The notes under the pieces were generated by a model. It did not search any database and had not been told where the DNA came from. It saw only the letters and a list, made by a program, of their open reading frames with translations. Shown one piece after another: positions 44,691 through 54,548 of a stretch of DNA of 64,000 nucleotides. Source of the stretch: Blastopirellula sediminis. Its GTDB lineage: Bacteria > Planctomycetota > Planctomycetia > Pirellulales > Pirellulaceae. Made by a program: the position numbers and the translations under genes. Positions within the stretch are counted from its first letter, which is position 1; each line of letters opens with the position of its first letter. The stretch lies in NCBI RefSeq assembly GCF_020966755.1, contig NZ_JAJKFT010000010.1, positions 3,876,481 through 3,940,480 of the forward strand, read 5' to 3'.

Positions 44691-45602
44691 CTACGCTTTC
44701 CAGTCGAGGCCGAGGTCGAGCGATACGGCGCCATGCGTTAGCGCGCCAACGCTGACGCGTTCGACGCCGGTTTGCGAGATGGCGCCGATCGTTTGCAGAT
44801 TGACGCCGCCGGACGCTTCCAGTTCAACGCTGGGCGCCAAGCGATTGCGCATTTCAACCGCAGCACGCAGCGTCTCCGGCGGCATGTTATCGAGCAAGAT
44901 GATGTCGGGCTGCGAGGGGAGGACCGCTTCGAGTTGCTCCAGGCTATCGACTTCGATTTCGACCAGCTTTTCGGCGGCGGCCGCTTCGCCGAGTTGCGCC
45001 GTGAGGAACTGCCGCACTTGCGGCGTGATATCGGCCAGCGTCCGCTGCGTCTCGCTCCACGCGAGGTGATTATCTTTGGCCATCACGGCGGCGAACAGAC
45101 CGACGCGATGATTGACGCCGCCCCCGCACCGGACGGCGTATTTTTCCAAGCGTCGCCAGCCTGGGGTCGTTTTCCGCGTGTCGTAAACGCGGGCCGAGCC
45201 GGTCGCCGCTTCGACGTACGTGCGCGTCAGCGTTGCGATGCCGGTGAGCCGGCAGATGAAGTTGAGGATCGTTCGTTCGCTGGTCAGCAAATCGCGGACG
45301 CTTCCCGAGAGCGTGCCGACGACGTCGCCGCGAGAAATCGCGTCCCCATCTTGCTTTTGCGGAGTCCAGGTCAGCTCCAACTCCGCCTCTTCGATGATCA
45401 GCGGAATCAGTTGGGTGCCGGCCAGTACGCCGCTAGCGCGGGCGGTGATGTTGGCGCTTCCCTGAGCATCGGCGGCGACCAGCGAGACGGTCGACCAGTC
45501 TTGCTCGTTGTCGAGGTCCTCGCGAAACGCCAGACGGATCAGGTGGCGGCAATCATCGGCGAGTTGGGCGTCCCACTCCACCTGGCGGTATTCTTTGGGC
45601 AT
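44691..45602 (-). CDS. nadC: Nicotinate-nucleotide pyrophosphorylase (quinolinate phosphoribosyltransferase)
   Basis: 303 residues, close to the usual ~280-300. NAD biosynthesis: converts quinolinate and PRPP to nicotinate mononucleotide, CO2 and PPi. Motifs are clear: SERTILNFICRLTGIAT, VYDTRKTTPGWRRLEKYAVRCGGGVNHR (split here by family convention into DTRKTTPG and KYAVRCGGG), MAKDNHLAW, and the C-terminal DIILLDNMPPETLR, EASGGVN and RVSVGALTHG. No nadA or nadB is adjacent. It is divergent from the ComEA-like gene with 103 bp between. Confidence 0.95.
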   Translation of the reverse strand: MPKEYRQVEWDAQLADDCRHLIRLAFREDLDNEQDWSTVSLVAADAQGSANITARASGVLAGTQLIPLIIEEAELELTWTPQKQDGDAISRGDVVGTLSGSVRDLLTSERTILNFICRLTGIATLTRTYVEAATGSARVYDTRKTTPGWRRLEKYAVRCGGGVNHRVGLFAAVMAKDNHLAWSETQRTLADITPQVRQFLTAQLGEAAAAEKLVEIEVDSLEQLEAVLPSQPDIILLDNMPPETLRAAVEMRNRLAPSVELEASGGVNLQTIGAISQTGVERVSVGALTHGAVSLDLGLDWKA

Positions 45603-45705
45603 GACGGCGATCGGAAAAACGGGCGAATTAGTGACAATCTAAAGTCTCGCTTGGCGTCGCCGTTTTGTCGATAATAGGCGACGCCCCTGGGAGCCCGAAT
45701 TCGCC

Positions 45706-46143
45706 ATGTCCCCTGCTTCACCGCCGCCGAAATCGAACCGTCGCCTGCGGTGGACGCTGCGCCGGGGGGATCAATTGGCGGCGGTGATCGTGCTGCTGGT
45801 ATTGATCGTGGGGACTTCGATTTACGCGTGGCGCGACCAGAATCGCCGCTCACGATCGATCCATATCGAACATGTTGAGCCGCTCCCCGCCGCATTCGTC
45901 GTCGATATCAATCAGGCCGACTGGCCCGAACTGACGCAATTGCCGGGGATTGGCGAAACGCTGGCCCGGCGGATTGTCGAGTCCCGCGCGGCGGAGGGGC
46001 CGTTTCTCGATCATAACGACCTACAGCGCGTCCGCGGGATCGGACCGCGAACGCTGGAGCGTCTCAAACCGCATCTGCTGCCGGCGGCCGACGTCGAGAC
46101 GATCGCCGGCGATCTTTCTCCGGCGGAGGAAAGCGGCAGCTAG
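45706..46143 (+). CDS. ComEA-like helix-hairpin-helix DNA-binding protein
   Basis: 145 residues. A positively charged N-terminus (KSNRRLRWTLRRGD) is followed by one membrane helix (LAAVIVLLVLIVGTSIYAW), then a short linker and tandem HhH motifs: VDINQADWPELTQLPGIGETLARRIVESRAAEGPF and HNDLQRVRGIGPRTLERLKPHL, quoted in two pieces. This is the ComEA layout: membrane-anchored DNA binding outside the cytoplasm, usually for DNA uptake. It lies about 1.4 kb from the pilus operon on the opposite strand, so a competence link is possible but inferred. Confidence 0.85.
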   Translation: MSPASPPPKSNRRLRWTLRRGDQLAAVIVLLVLIVGTSIYAWRDQNRRSRSIHIEHVEPLPAAFVVDINQADWPELTQLPGIGETLARRIVESRAAEGPFLDHNDLQRVRGIGPRTLERLKPHLLPAADVETIAGDLSPAEESGS

Positions 46144-46166
46144 TTCTTCGTGCCGCTGGCGGTTTC

Positions 46167-46288
46167 GTAGGTTGGGTGCAGCGCAGCGAAACCCAACAAT
46201 ACGCTGGCAAGCGAAAGGTGGATTACGCAAGCGAGCGACGTCAAGCGAGAGCGTTCGTTTTCTTCGACGCTTGCTCCACCCACCCTAC
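46167..46288. repeat. REPIN, GGTTGGGT family
   Basis: GTAG followed by GTTGGGT, a loop containing GCAGCGCAGCG, and ACCCAAC at the left; the right end is an imperfect inverse, CCACCCACC followed by CTAC. Length 122 bp. The element lies between the convergent comEA-like and mscK-like genes and ends 10 bp from the mscK-like stop. Confidence 0.7.
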
Positions 46289-46298
46289 GACAATGACG

Positions 46299-49200
46299 CT
46301 AGTTGGTCTTTCCGCCGTTTTCGGTCGGCGAAGTGGAAGAGCTGGTTGGGCTATGCGGCCCTTCCATGTGCTTGCCGTTGCCGTTTCCGTTCCCATTACC
46401 AGAGCCGTTCGCGGGGCGGAGCGAATTCTTCCAGGCCTGCGTCAATTCTTCCGGCGCCGAGCGGATATGGAGATCGGTTTGCGGGAAGGCGATTTCGATG
46501 TTCGCTTCGCGGAACGCGTCGTCGATCTGTTGGTGAAGCGAATGGATCGTATCGAGTCGATGCTCGAAGTTCGCCAGGTAAACGCGAACGACAAACGACA
46601 ACGAACTGTCTCCGAAGCCGGAGAACGTGACCAGCGGTTCCGGGTCTTTCAGCACGTAGGGATGATTGGCGACGATCTCACGAAGCGTCGCTTCCGCTTT
46701 GCGGGTGTCGGAGCCGTAAGCGATCCCGATCGGAATTTCGATCCGGTTCAGCGTGCTGCTCAACGTCCAGTTCAGCACGCGACCGGTGATGAACTCTTTG
46801 TTGGGAACGATAAACTCCTGGCGATCCCAGTTCAAAATGGTCGTCGAACGAATTTGAATTCGGGCGATGGTGCCGGTCACTCCTTCAATCGTGACGATGT
46901 CCCCAATGCGGATCGGCCGCTCGATCAACAGGATCAAACCGGCGATGAAGTTGGCGAAGATTTCCTGCAAGCCAAAGCCAAGACCGACCGACATCGCCGC
47001 GACGAGCCACTGGATCTTGTCCCATTGCAAGCCAAGCCAACCGGCCGTGATGATCACGCCGATCGCCACCACCAGGTATTGGAAGATGGTCGAGACGGCG
47101 AATCGCCCGCCGGCGTCAAGATCGAGTCGCGGCAAGACGAACAGTTCCAGCACGCCAGGCAAGTTGCGAGCCAGCACGAAAGTCGTGAACCCTGCCAAAC
47201 AGGCGAGGGCGAGCGCCCCCAGGGTCAGCCGATATTCGGTCGACGTCGTCGACGCGGGAGGCGCCGGTTGCAACGAGAGAGCGGGCGCTGGCGCCGTCGA
47301 TCCTGGATCGCCGCTTGCGTCTCCCGCGGGCGGAGCGGTCGGCGCCGTCGCGATGGCCGAGGGAGCGACTGCCGCGTCGGCCGACTCGCCGAATTCGATC
47401 AACGGGTAAATTGTCGTGCGTCCCAGACTACGCATCGCCGGCAAGACGTCTTGCCAGATGATCGCCAGGCCGACCAGCAAAATGCCGCCGAACATCACTT
47501 TGACCAGGTGCCGCGTTTGCTCGCCGATGATCGACGGATCGAGCTCCGGCGTTTCTTGGGCGGCGACGGCGACCTCGCTCGAAAGCGTTTCCTTCTCGCT
47601 CTTTTGCAACTGCGCCTTCAAGCGTTCGCGGAGCAGCAGCGTTCGCTTCAGCATGATCCAGCGGAAGAGGAAGCCTTGCCCCACTCCGATCGCAATGACC
47701 AGGTAGAGAGTCGAGTTGAGCGTTTCTGCGATGCGGACCGCGCCGTAGTAGTAGCCCCACATGGCGGCGACCGCCAACGCAACGGGGGTCGCGATGAACA
47801 GCAGGAACAGCATCGGCGCCAGGTAGCGAAAGACGCCGCTGCTGTAGTTCTCCATGATCCATTTGCGGGGAGCGCTTTGGCTGCCGAGCGCTCGCCACAA
47901 AACGAACGTGACGAGGGCGATCGAGACGATAAAGACGGCCCGCGCGAGCGGATCGTCGACTGCCGAACCGCTATGCTCTTCCGCAGCGGCGTTGACGCCT
48001 GCGGCGAGCGGCAACAGATATTTCAGCGTCCCACTGGTCCAGCGAATGACTTTCGTGACTTCGTCGGGCACGCGAAAGTGCGCTGACATCACGCCGTTGG
48101 GCCGAGCCAGTTGCCGCAGCATCTCCAGCGGAAACAACACGAACGTCGTGGCGTACAAGCCGGCCGAAAGGGCCGCGGCGAACGCCGATTCGGTGCGCAG
48201 CAGCGAAAGAAAATAGCCGATCGACAGAAAGACCAGGGGCCATATCATCGCCGTCAACGTCGTCAGGATGAGGGCCTCGGTCGTCATGCGGAGCGGCGAA
48301 AGCCGTTTCCATGCGAGCTCCGATCCGATGTCGTTCAGGCGATGCCGCATTCGGCGTTTGTAGAACAACAAGGCGCCAAAGAAGATCGCCGTGAACAAAA
48401 AGCCGTACGGACTCTGTTTGAATTGGGCCAGCGCAAGGTTGATGAGGCTGTTCCAGTTCGCGGGCGACAGGAACCAACTGGCGGTTCGCCACATCTGCTG
48501 GAACTCTTCCCAGTCGACCGTATTGGGCGAGCGAATCCAGAGAATTCGTTCGTCGATAAAGTTCTTGAAGTCGTGCGTCAGCGACGCGAGTTGCTGTTCG
48601 TCTTCCTCGAACTCAATCGTCTTGTCGAACAGCTTCTTCGTCGCGGCCGCATAATCGTCGACAATCGTCAGACGGCTCTCGTAGGCGGCTGCAATCCGCT
48701 TGACGATTTCCGGATCGTTCAGATCAGGCGTACGTAGCGTCGAATCATGCGCTTCCATCCTGGCGAAGGCGAACGCATCGTTCATCTGGGCCAAACGATT
48801 CAGGCTGCGCGATAACCGGAGGCGAATCCGCCCTGCCCCTTCCATGAAGACCGACGGCTCAATCACTCCCGCTTCGACGTCCGATTTGAGCACCAGCAGA
48901 TCTTTCGCGGCGTCGCGCACGTCAATCAGGTTTAACTGAAGCGTTTTTCGCTCTTCATTCAAGTTCTGCAATTCGACTTGAAACTGACGTTCTTCGGTCA
49001 ACTGAGCGCGGGCTTCACGCAACATCACGCCGATGGCGTCGGGCGGAAGATCGAGCGCCGCCTTGTTTTCGGTCTGCTGTTTCAGGGCGCGTAGATTGTC
49101 AAGCCGCGTTTTCATCGCGGCGACTTCCTCCTCGCGACTCTTCAGGACGTCCAAGAGCTTGGTCCGAACTTCCAGCAGTTTGGTGTTCAATTCCAAAAAC

Positions 49201-50069
49201 TGCGTAATCGCGGGGGACGCTTCGGTATGTTCTTTCTTAGCTTCCTCCAACTCGTCCTTCGCCGCTTCCAATTGCATCTTGGCTTCGGCTTCGCGTTTTT
49301 TCGTCGCCAGTTGGCGGACACGCTCCAACTCTTTCTTCAGGAACGCGTTTTTCTTGGTGGCGAGCTCCTTCCGCAGCCCTTGCGCTTCGCTGGAGGCTTC
49401 GTAGGCGGTGAGTTCGATCTTTTCGGCGTCGAGTTGCGCCTGGATTTCGACCAGTTTCGCTTCGATCTCGGTACGGCGAGCCAATTGGGTTGGATTGGCG
49501 TCGATCGCCGCGGGCAAGGCGCCCAATTCGGTCTGCAAGTCGGTCGCTTGCTGGGTGAGATCGGCGATCTCTTTGGGATTGGCGACTTGGCGTTCGGTAC
49601 GGCGGTTCGCTTCGGCCGAAGAGTTGAGCAATTCGTTCTGCAACTGCGTCTGGTCACGCTGCAGTTTTTCTACGGACGCTTCAACGAGCGGAAGTTTGGA
49701 GTTTTCGTCGACCGGAGAGCGGATTGATTGTTCGGCCGTTTCCAGCTGGCTTTTCAGCTTCGCGACTTGCTGGTCCGGCTGGTCGATCATCGCCTGCCAT
49801 TCCGCTTTTTTCTCCAGCCACGTTGCGGCCGCTTTCAAGCTTTTGGCGGCGGTCTCAAACTGTCCCGCCAATTTTTCTTTTTCGGCGTCTTCAATTCCGC
49901 CGAAATTGGCGACCGCTTTTTGCCGCACGTCGACATCTTCGGCGGTGATTGGGGCGCTTTGGGTGGGGGGAGCGGTATCCTGAGCCAGCGCACTACCAGG
50001 GACCATCATGGTCGCCAAAGTGAGCGCCACCGCAAGAAATAGGTCGTTTTTCAGCAATCGATACGGCAT
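46299..50069 (-). CDS. Large MscK/KefA-like mechanosensitive channel
   Basis: 1256 residues. Signal peptide ends around SALAQDTAPP. Residues about 40-560 are a long periplasmic coiled-coil-rich region (Gln/Glu/Lys/Leu heptad-like), then about eleven hydrophobic segments from 560 to 1040. The MscS channel core is near 1030-1130: GLGFGLQEIFANFIAGLILLIERPIRIGDIVTIEG (shown in the order of the family), IQIRSTTILNWDRQEFIVPN, followed by the cytoplasmic domain. The C-terminus has a Gly-Asn repeat. This matches MscK-type K+-responsive channels that protect against osmotic downshock. Divergent from uvrB. Confidence 0.88.
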   Translation of the reverse strand: MPYRLLKNDLFLAVALTLATMMVPGSALAQDTAPPTQSAPITAEDVDVRQKAVANFGGIEDAEKEKLAGQFETAAKSLKAAATWLEKKAEWQAMIDQPDQQVAKLKSQLETAEQSIRSPVDENSKLPLVEASVEKLQRDQTQLQNELLNSSAEANRRTERQVANPKEIADLTQQATDLQTELGALPAAIDANPTQLARRTEIEAKLVEIQAQLDAEKIELTAYEASSEAQGLRKELATKKNAFLKKELERVRQLATKKREAEAKMQLEAAKDELEEAKKEHTEASPAITQFLELNTKLLEVRTKLLDVLKSREEEVAAMKTRLDNLRALKQQTENKAALDLPPDAIGVMLREARAQLTEERQFQVELQNLNEERKTLQLNLIDVRDAAKDLLVLKSDVEAGVIEPSVFMEGAGRIRLRLSRSLNRLAQMNDAFAFARMEAHDSTLRTPDLNDPEIVKRIAAAYESRLTIVDDYAAATKKLFDKTIEFEEDEQQLASLTHDFKNFIDERILWIRSPNTVDWEEFQQMWRTASWFLSPANWNSLINLALAQFKQSPYGFLFTAIFFGALLFYKRRMRHRLNDIGSELAWKRLSPLRMTTEALILTTLTAMIWPLVFLSIGYFLSLLRTESAFAAALSAGLYATTFVLFPLEMLRQLARPNGVMSAHFRVPDEVTKVIRWTSGTLKYLLPLAAGVNAAAEEHSGSAVDDPLARAVFIVSIALVTFVLWRALGSQSAPRKWIMENYSSGVFRYLAPMLFLLFIATPVALAVAAMWGYYYGAVRIAETLNSTLYLVIAIGVGQGFLFRWIMLKRTLLLRERLKAQLQKSEKETLSSEVAVAAQETPELDPSIIGEQTRHLVKVMFGGILLVGLAIIWQDVLPAMRSLGRTTIYPLIEFGESADAAVAPSAIATAPTAPPAGDASGDPGSTAPAPALSLQPAPPASTTSTEYRLTLGALALACLAGFTTFVLARNLPGVLELFVLPRLDLDAGGRFAVSTIFQYLVVAIGVIITAGWLGLQWDKIQWLVAAMSVGLGFGLQEIFANFIAGLILLIERPIRIGDIVTIEGVTGTIARIQIRSTTILNWDRQEFIVPNKEFITGRVLNWTLSSTLNRIEIPIGIAYGSDTRKAEATLREIVANHPYVLKDPEPLVTFSGFGDSSLSFVVRVYLANFEHRLDTIHSLHQQIDDAFREANIEIAFPQTDLHIRSAPEELTQAWKNSLRPANGSGNGNGNGNGKHMEGPHSPTSSSTSPTENGGKTN

Positions 50070-50247
50070 TTTCGTCTCCTACGGCAACGATTTTACGGCA
50101 ATTTGCCGGTTCACGTGAAGACGAGTCAGCGATCGTAAAGGTCGTGGGGATGTCATTTACCGCTCAGAAGGCGATAATGGAAAGATTCGACCTGCGCTAT
50201 CCATGGATTGATGGCGCCGCTTCCCCCCGAGTTGTACGAGATTGGTA

Positions 50248-52311
50248 ATGCAGTTCGAGCTTCAAGCCCCTTTTGCGCCTGCTGGGGATCAGCCCGCCGC
50301 TATCGAGCAGCTTGTCGAAGGACTTCGCGCACAACGTCCCCACCAGTGCCTGATGGGGGTGACCGGTTCCGGTAAGACATTCACCATCGCCAATGTGATT
50401 CAGCAGTTGCAGCGGCCGACGTTGGTGATTTCGCACAATAAAACGTTGGCGGCGCAGCTTTACAGCGAATTCAAAGAATTCTTTCCCCACAACGCCGTCC
50501 ACTACTTCGTCAGCTACTACGACTACTACCAGCCCGAAGCGTACATCCCGCAGCGCGATATCTACATTGAAAAGGATGCGTCGATCAACGACGAGATCGA
50601 TCGTTTGCGACTCGCGTCGACCAGCGCCCTGGTCAGTCGCCGCGACGTGATCATCGTGGCGAGCGTTTCCAGCATCTATGGTCTCGGTTCGCCGTCCGAC
50701 TACAAGGCGATGATGGTCAGCGTCGCTCGGGGGCAGATTATCGACCGCGATGAAGTTTTGGGAAAATTGGTCGGGATTCTGTATGAACGAAACGACGTGG
50801 CGTTTGAACGCTCGAAGTTTCGCGTTCGGGGCGATTGCATCGAAATCTGGCCTTCCTACGAAGAATTCGCCTACCGCATCGAACTGTGGGGGGACGAGGT
50901 CGAACAGCTGTCGATCATTAACCCGCTCACCGGCGAAGTGATCGCGCCGCAGGATCAGCTCTATATTTATCCGGCCAAGCACTTCGTTTTGCCGGAAGAG
51001 CGAATCGGCAAAGCGGTGATCGAAATCAAGCACGAACTGGCGGCTCGGTTGCAAGAGCTTGAATCGGCCGGCAAGTTGCTCGAAGCGCAGCGGCTCAATG
51101 CGCGAACCCGCTTCGATATCGAAATGCTGCAGGAAGTCGGCTTCTGCCCCGGCGTCGAAAACTACAGCCGTCCCCTTTCCGGCCGACCGCCCGGTTCGGC
51201 GCCAAGCACGCTGTACGACTTTTTCCCGAAAGACTTCCTGCTCTTCGTCGACGAATCGCACGTCACCGTCTCGCAGATCCGCGCGATGTACCATGGCGAC
51301 CGGAGCCGCAAGATGAACCTGGTGGAACATGGTTTCCGCCTGCCGAGCGCGCTCGACAATCGCCCCTTCAAATTCGAAGAGTGGGAAAACATCCTTAACC
51401 AGACCGTTTTCGTCTCGGCGACCCCCGGTGATTACGAGCTGGAAAAGACCGGCGGCGAAGTGGTCGAGCAGATCATTCGTCCGACCGGGCTGCTCGATCC
51501 AGTCGTCGAACTCCAACCGGCTCGCGGCCAGGTTCCGCATCTGCTGGAGCAAGTCCGCGAACGGGTGGCGATGAAAGAACGCGTGTTGGTCACCACGCTG
51601 ACCAAGCGACTCGCAGAGGATCTGGCCAACTATCTGTCGGAACAAGGAGTCGCCTGCAAGTGGCTCCATAGCGAACTTGACGCGTTTGAGCGGGTCGAGC
51701 TGCTGCGCGATTTGCGAGAAGGCAAGTTCGACTGTCTGGTCGGGATCAACTTGCTTCGCGAAGGTCTCGACTTGCCGGAAGTGTCGCTGGTCGCGATTCT
51801 GGACGCCGACAAGGAAGGCTTCCTCCGGAGCGAAACCTCCCTCATTCAAACGATCGGCCGCGCCGCACGTAACGTCAACGCCAAGGTGATTCTATACGCC
51901 GACAAGATGACCGATTCGATGCAGGCGGCCATCAGCGAGACCGAACGTCGTCGCAAGATCCAGCAAGAGTACAACGAGAAGCACGGCATCACGCCGGAGA
52001 CGGTCAAAAAGAACATCCGTCGCGGCATCGAGTCGGAAGCGGAAGCGCATCGCGCGGCCAACGCGGCGGTCGGCAAAGAGGACGACGCCGAATACATCAC
52101 GCTCGAATACATCGCCGAACTGCAAACCGAAATGCTAGCGGCGGCTGAGAACCTGGAGTTTGAGCGGGCGGCCGCAATCCGCGATCGGATCAGCAAGATG
52201 CAAGACTCGGTCGGTAAAAAGGTGAGCGAAGTCTCCGCCGGCGACGACAAAAAAGGGCGAGGCAAACGCCGCCGCGGCGGCGCAAAGACGCCGCGGCCCA
52301 AGCGCGGCTAG
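50248..52311 (+). CDS. uvrB: Excinuclease ABC subunit B
   Basis: 687 residues from the ATG at 50248 (TTG at 50242 is an in-frame alternative); usual UvrB length is about 670. Motifs: Walker [15 protein letters not shown], the [13 protein letters not shown] beta-hairpin region that probes [24 protein letters not shown], helicase motifs [20 protein letters not shown] and [30 protein letters not shown] (two pieces), and the C-terminal UVR motif ([22 protein letters not shown]) that binds UvrC. Acts with UvrA and UvrC in nucleotide excision repair. A REPIN follows the stop. Confidence 0.97.
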   Translation: MQFELQAPFAPAGDQPAAIEQLVEGLRAQRPHQCLMGVTGSGKTFTIANVIQQLQRPTLVISHNKTLAAQLYSEFKEFFPHNAVHYFVSYYDYYQPEAYIPQRDIYIEKDASINDEIDRLRLASTSALVSRRDVIIVASVSSIYGLGSPSDYKAMMVSVARGQIIDRDEVLGKLVGILYERNDVAFERSKFRVRGDCIEIWPSYEEFAYRIELWGDEVEQLSIINPLTGEVIAPQDQLYIYPAKHFVLPEERIGKAVIEIKHELAARLQELESAGKLLEAQRLNARTRFDIEMLQEVGFCPGVENYSRPLSGRPPGSAPSTLYDFFPKDFLLFVDESHVTVSQIRAMYHGDRSRKMNLVEHGFRLPSALDNRPFKFEEWENILNQTVFVSATPGDYELEKTGGEVVEQIIRPTGLLDPVVELQPARGQVPHLLEQVRERVAMKERVLVTTLTKRLAEDLANYLSEQGVACKWLHSELDAFERVELLRDLREGKFDCLVGINLLREGLDLPEVSLVAILDADKEGFLRSETSLIQTIGRAARNVNAKVILYADKMTDSMQAAISETERRRKIQQEYNEKHGITPETVKKNIRRGIESEAEAHRAANAAVGKEDDAEYITLEYIAELQTEMLAAAENLEFERAAAIRDRISKMQDSVGKKVSEVSAGDDKKGRGKRRRGGAKTPRPKRG

Positions 52312-52332
52312 CGAATCGCCGGTCGTAGAGAT

Positions 52333-52399
52333 GTAGGCTGGGTCGAGACCCAGCACTTCGGATTCGGACCGTAAAATGCTGGGTCTCGACCCAGCCTAC
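52333..52399. repeat. REPIN, GCTGGGTC family, behind uvrB
   Basis: GTAG plus GCTGGGTC, GA, GACCCAGC at 52333-52354 is mirrored by GCTGGGTC, TC, GACCCAGC and CTAC at 52378-52399. The two perfect 8-bp hairpins are also complementary to each other, so the whole 67 bp can form one large hairpin, 21 bp after the uvrB stop. The remaining sequence to 52606 shows no gene. Confidence 0.85.
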
Positions 52400-52606
52400 G
52401 CTTGATGTCTTTGCTAGCGGGGCGTTGTTCTGGTAAGACGCGTCGACTTTAACGTCGCCGCGGTGTTGGACTCTAACGGTTCGTCCAAATTATTCGAATC
52501 TGCCGGCGGAAAACGCCGAATCCAGTGGTGTGCACGGACGCGTCTCGTCCGCGCTCCATTCTTGGCTGAAACCCGCCAGCGAACGAACATTGCCTGGAGT
52601 CGAATA

Positions 52607-53038
52607 ATGAAGAAGATGATTTGCGTCGCCACGGCGCTGACGACGTTGCTGGTCGCCTCGGCCGCGATGGCTCAAGACTTGACGGTCCTGCGTAGCAGCA
52701 GCAGCCCGAGCGATATGCCGGCCCAGCCGCTGGAAAGCGCCCCGGCCTTGTCGGCTTCGACGCCGGAGATGTGGTTCTACCTGATGGAAACTCGCCGCGC
52801 CGAGAGCCCGTCGGTTCTGCGTCTGCAACGGGCCCAGTTCATCGCCGGACAGCGTAACGCCCGCATCGCCGCTCGCGAATGGTACGGCGTTTCGGTGGCT
52901 CGTCCCGAAGCGAACGCGACCCCGTTCTTCCGCGAGTACTCGAACCTGCGTACGAACATCTCGTATAGCCCGGAAACGCAATTGCGTTATACGACCGGCG
53001 TTCGCCCGGTCTACGTGACCGAAGGTCGCCAGTTCTAA
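52607..53038 (+). CDS. Small exported protein of unknown function
   Basis: 143 residues from the ATG at 52607, with GGAG 10 bp upstream; the frame is open for 48 more codons but the signal peptide (MKKMICVATALTTLLVASAAMAQ) fixes the start. The mature part is Ser/Pro/Arg-rich near its start, then an amphipathic stretch with Trp/Tyr/Arg (EMWFYLMETRRAE, LRLQRAQFIAGQRNARIAAREWYG) and a short beta-like tail (YTTGVRPVYVTEGRQF). No family recognised. A strong intrinsic terminator follows. Confidence 0.75.
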   Translation: MKKMICVATALTTLLVASAAMAQDLTVLRSSSSPSDMPAQPLESAPALSASTPEMWFYLMETRRAESPSVLRLQRAQFIAGQRNARIAAREWYGVSVARPEANATPFFREYSNLRTNISYSPETQLRYTTGVRPVYVTEGRQF

Positions 53039-53070
53039 TTCGCGATTGCGAACAGAATCGAACAATCAAA

Positions 53071-53101
53071 ACGGCCGAGCGTAATGCTCGGCCGTTTTTT
53101 G
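53071..53101 (+). terminator. Intrinsic terminator after the small exported protein
   Basis: ACGGCCGAGC and GCTCGGCCGT form a perfect 10-bp stem with loop GTAAT, followed by six T residues. It lies 32 bp after the stop at 53038. Confidence 0.9.
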
Positions 53102-53116
53102 TTGCGCCGGTTCCTA

Positions 53117-53250
53117 TTAGCCCGAGGCGCAAGCCGAGGGAAAGCGGTCGGCGTCATCAGCAAAGATCCCATTTGATTTGCGGTCGGGAACACGCCAATT
53201 CCGTTCAGATTAGTTCCGGACCCATTCCCTCGGCTTGCGCCTCGGGCTAG
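53117..53250. repeat. REPIN, family A
   Basis: TTAG plus arm CCCGAGGC, loop GCAA and arm GCCGAGGG, mirrored at the right end and closed by CTAG; 134 bp. The interior carries GCGGTCGGCG and TTTGCGGTCGGG blocks shared with the 44528 and 55037 copies. Confidence 0.87.
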
Positions 53251-53264
53251 TACGTAGCCCGCTC

Positions 53265-54548
53265 CTAAATCAAATGGATCATTCCCCGGAGCAGCGCCAG
53301 GGAAAAGTAGAAAGTCGCTGTCGTGAGAACGCTGACGGCGATCCAGGCGATTCGCTTGCGGAAACCGGTAAGAGCGCCCCCGATAATCACTGTATAGAGC
53401 GGAACCAGCCACAGTTGCTCGGGCCAAGGGAAAAAGGTGAAGAGATAGATTCTTCCGATGATCGTGAAGACGATCAGGGCGTTCAGACAGACGACGTCGA
53501 CGCGGCGAATCGGTTCGGCGTCGCGGCCGCGACGCGTACGTAGCGGCGACAACAGAAAGCGATAAAGCAGATTGAGTTCTCCCTCGACCGGTCGCCGCAT
53601 CCCGGTCTCGCGGGAGTCGTCCCACTTTTTCATCGCGCGAGCGATCGACTTGGGATCGGGGGCGATCAACGCGTCGGGAAAACCGTCGGCGGAAAACTGC
53701 ACGCTCGCTACTTCCGGCAGCTTCTCCAGCACTTGCAGCGTTCGCTCGCGGAGCGGCTCCATATCTTCCAGCGACAGTTTTGGCTGCATGCCGAAAAAGG
53801 TGATGCGATCGAGCGGACCCATTTGCAAGAGCGCTTGACGCGGCTCGGCCAGGATCGCGAGGACTCCTTCGTACTTGCGCTCGTCAATCGAAAACGTCCA
53901 GCTCCAGCCGACCTCGCGCCACTTCTGGAGCGTCACTTCCATTTCATCTTCCGGCAGAAACTCGGCGGCGATCTGCTGCGTCAGTTTTTCGCCCGGCGGA
54001 TCTCCCGATTTATCGCTCATGTGCAAAGTGAGCAGAACGTTGAGCGCCTTGACCGGCGACGGATGGGGAACGGGCTGCAGCGTCGATTTGCGTCTTTCGA
54101 TTTCGGTCGGCTGCAGCGGCTGGACCAGTTCCACCAGCGGAAAGGAGAACTTCAGGACGTCATAGGAACTGAACCCGCCGACCGCTCGATAGCGGTCGAT
54201 CGTTTTCGGGTCCGCTTGCCGAGCGACTGCGGATGCGGTCTCGCAGTTCAGTTCGACGGCTTTGGCCAGCAATTGTTTGAGCAACTCTTGCGCAACGCCG
54301 GCGTCGCGCCACGCGGAAGTGACCTCCACTTCGTAAATGAAAAACTCATCCGCCTGGTTGACGCGGGTCAGATGAACGCCAGAGGCGTAGCCGATCGCGA
54401 TCCCTTCGACGAAGACGACGCAGAGGTGATTCCGCGGATCGGCGAGAAACTGCTCGAGCAGCCGCGTGTTGAGTGCGCCGTCGAACAGGTCGCTGGGGAC
54501 GTTTCGTAAGCGGGACGCTTCGTCAGGGGCGAGAAATCGAAAGTCCAC
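53265..54548 (-). CDS. GNAT acetyltransferase domain fused to an unknown domain and membrane helices
   Basis: 427 residues from a GTG at 54548. Residues 1-130 are a GNAT N-acetyltransferase (DPRNHLCVVFVEGIAIGYASG, EVTSAWRDAGVAQELLKQLLAKAVEL with the acetyl-CoA-binding R-x-x-G/A pattern, then RYRAVGGFSSYD). Residues about 160-300 form an unrecognised domain (HMSDKSGDPPGEKLTQQIAAEF...WSWTFSID...ITFFGMQPKLSLEDM). The C-terminus has three membrane helices (LIVFTIIGRIYLFTFF; LYTVIIGGALTGF; WIAVSVLTTATFYFSLALL). The combination is unusual; the acceptor of the acetyl group is unknown. Confidence 0.72.
   Translation of the reverse strand: MDFRFLAPDEASRLRNVPSDLFDGALNTRLLEQFLADPRNHLCVVFVEGIAIGYASGVHLTRVNQADEFFIYEVEVTSAWRDAGVAQELLKQLLAKAVELNCETASAVARQADPKTIDRYRAVGGFSSYDVLKFSFPLVELVQPLQPTEIERRKSTLQPVPHPSPVKALNVLLTLHMSDKSGDPPGEKLTQQIAAEFLPEDEMEVTLQKWREVGWSWTFSIDERKYEGVLAILAEPRQALLQMGPLDRITFFGMQPKLSLEDMEPLRERTLQVLEKLPEVASVQFSADGFPDALIAPDPKSIARAMKKWDDSRETGMRRPVEGELNLLYRFLLSPLRTRRGRDAEPIRRVDVVCLNALIVFTIIGRIYLFTFFPWPEQLWLVPLYTVIIGGALTGFRKRIAWIAVSVLTTATFYFSLALLRGMIHLI

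Noticed and set aside
46176-48086. 636-codon plus-strand frame antisense to the MscK-like gene
   Set aside because: Arg/Gln/Asp-rich shadow of a well-supported channel gene on the other strand.
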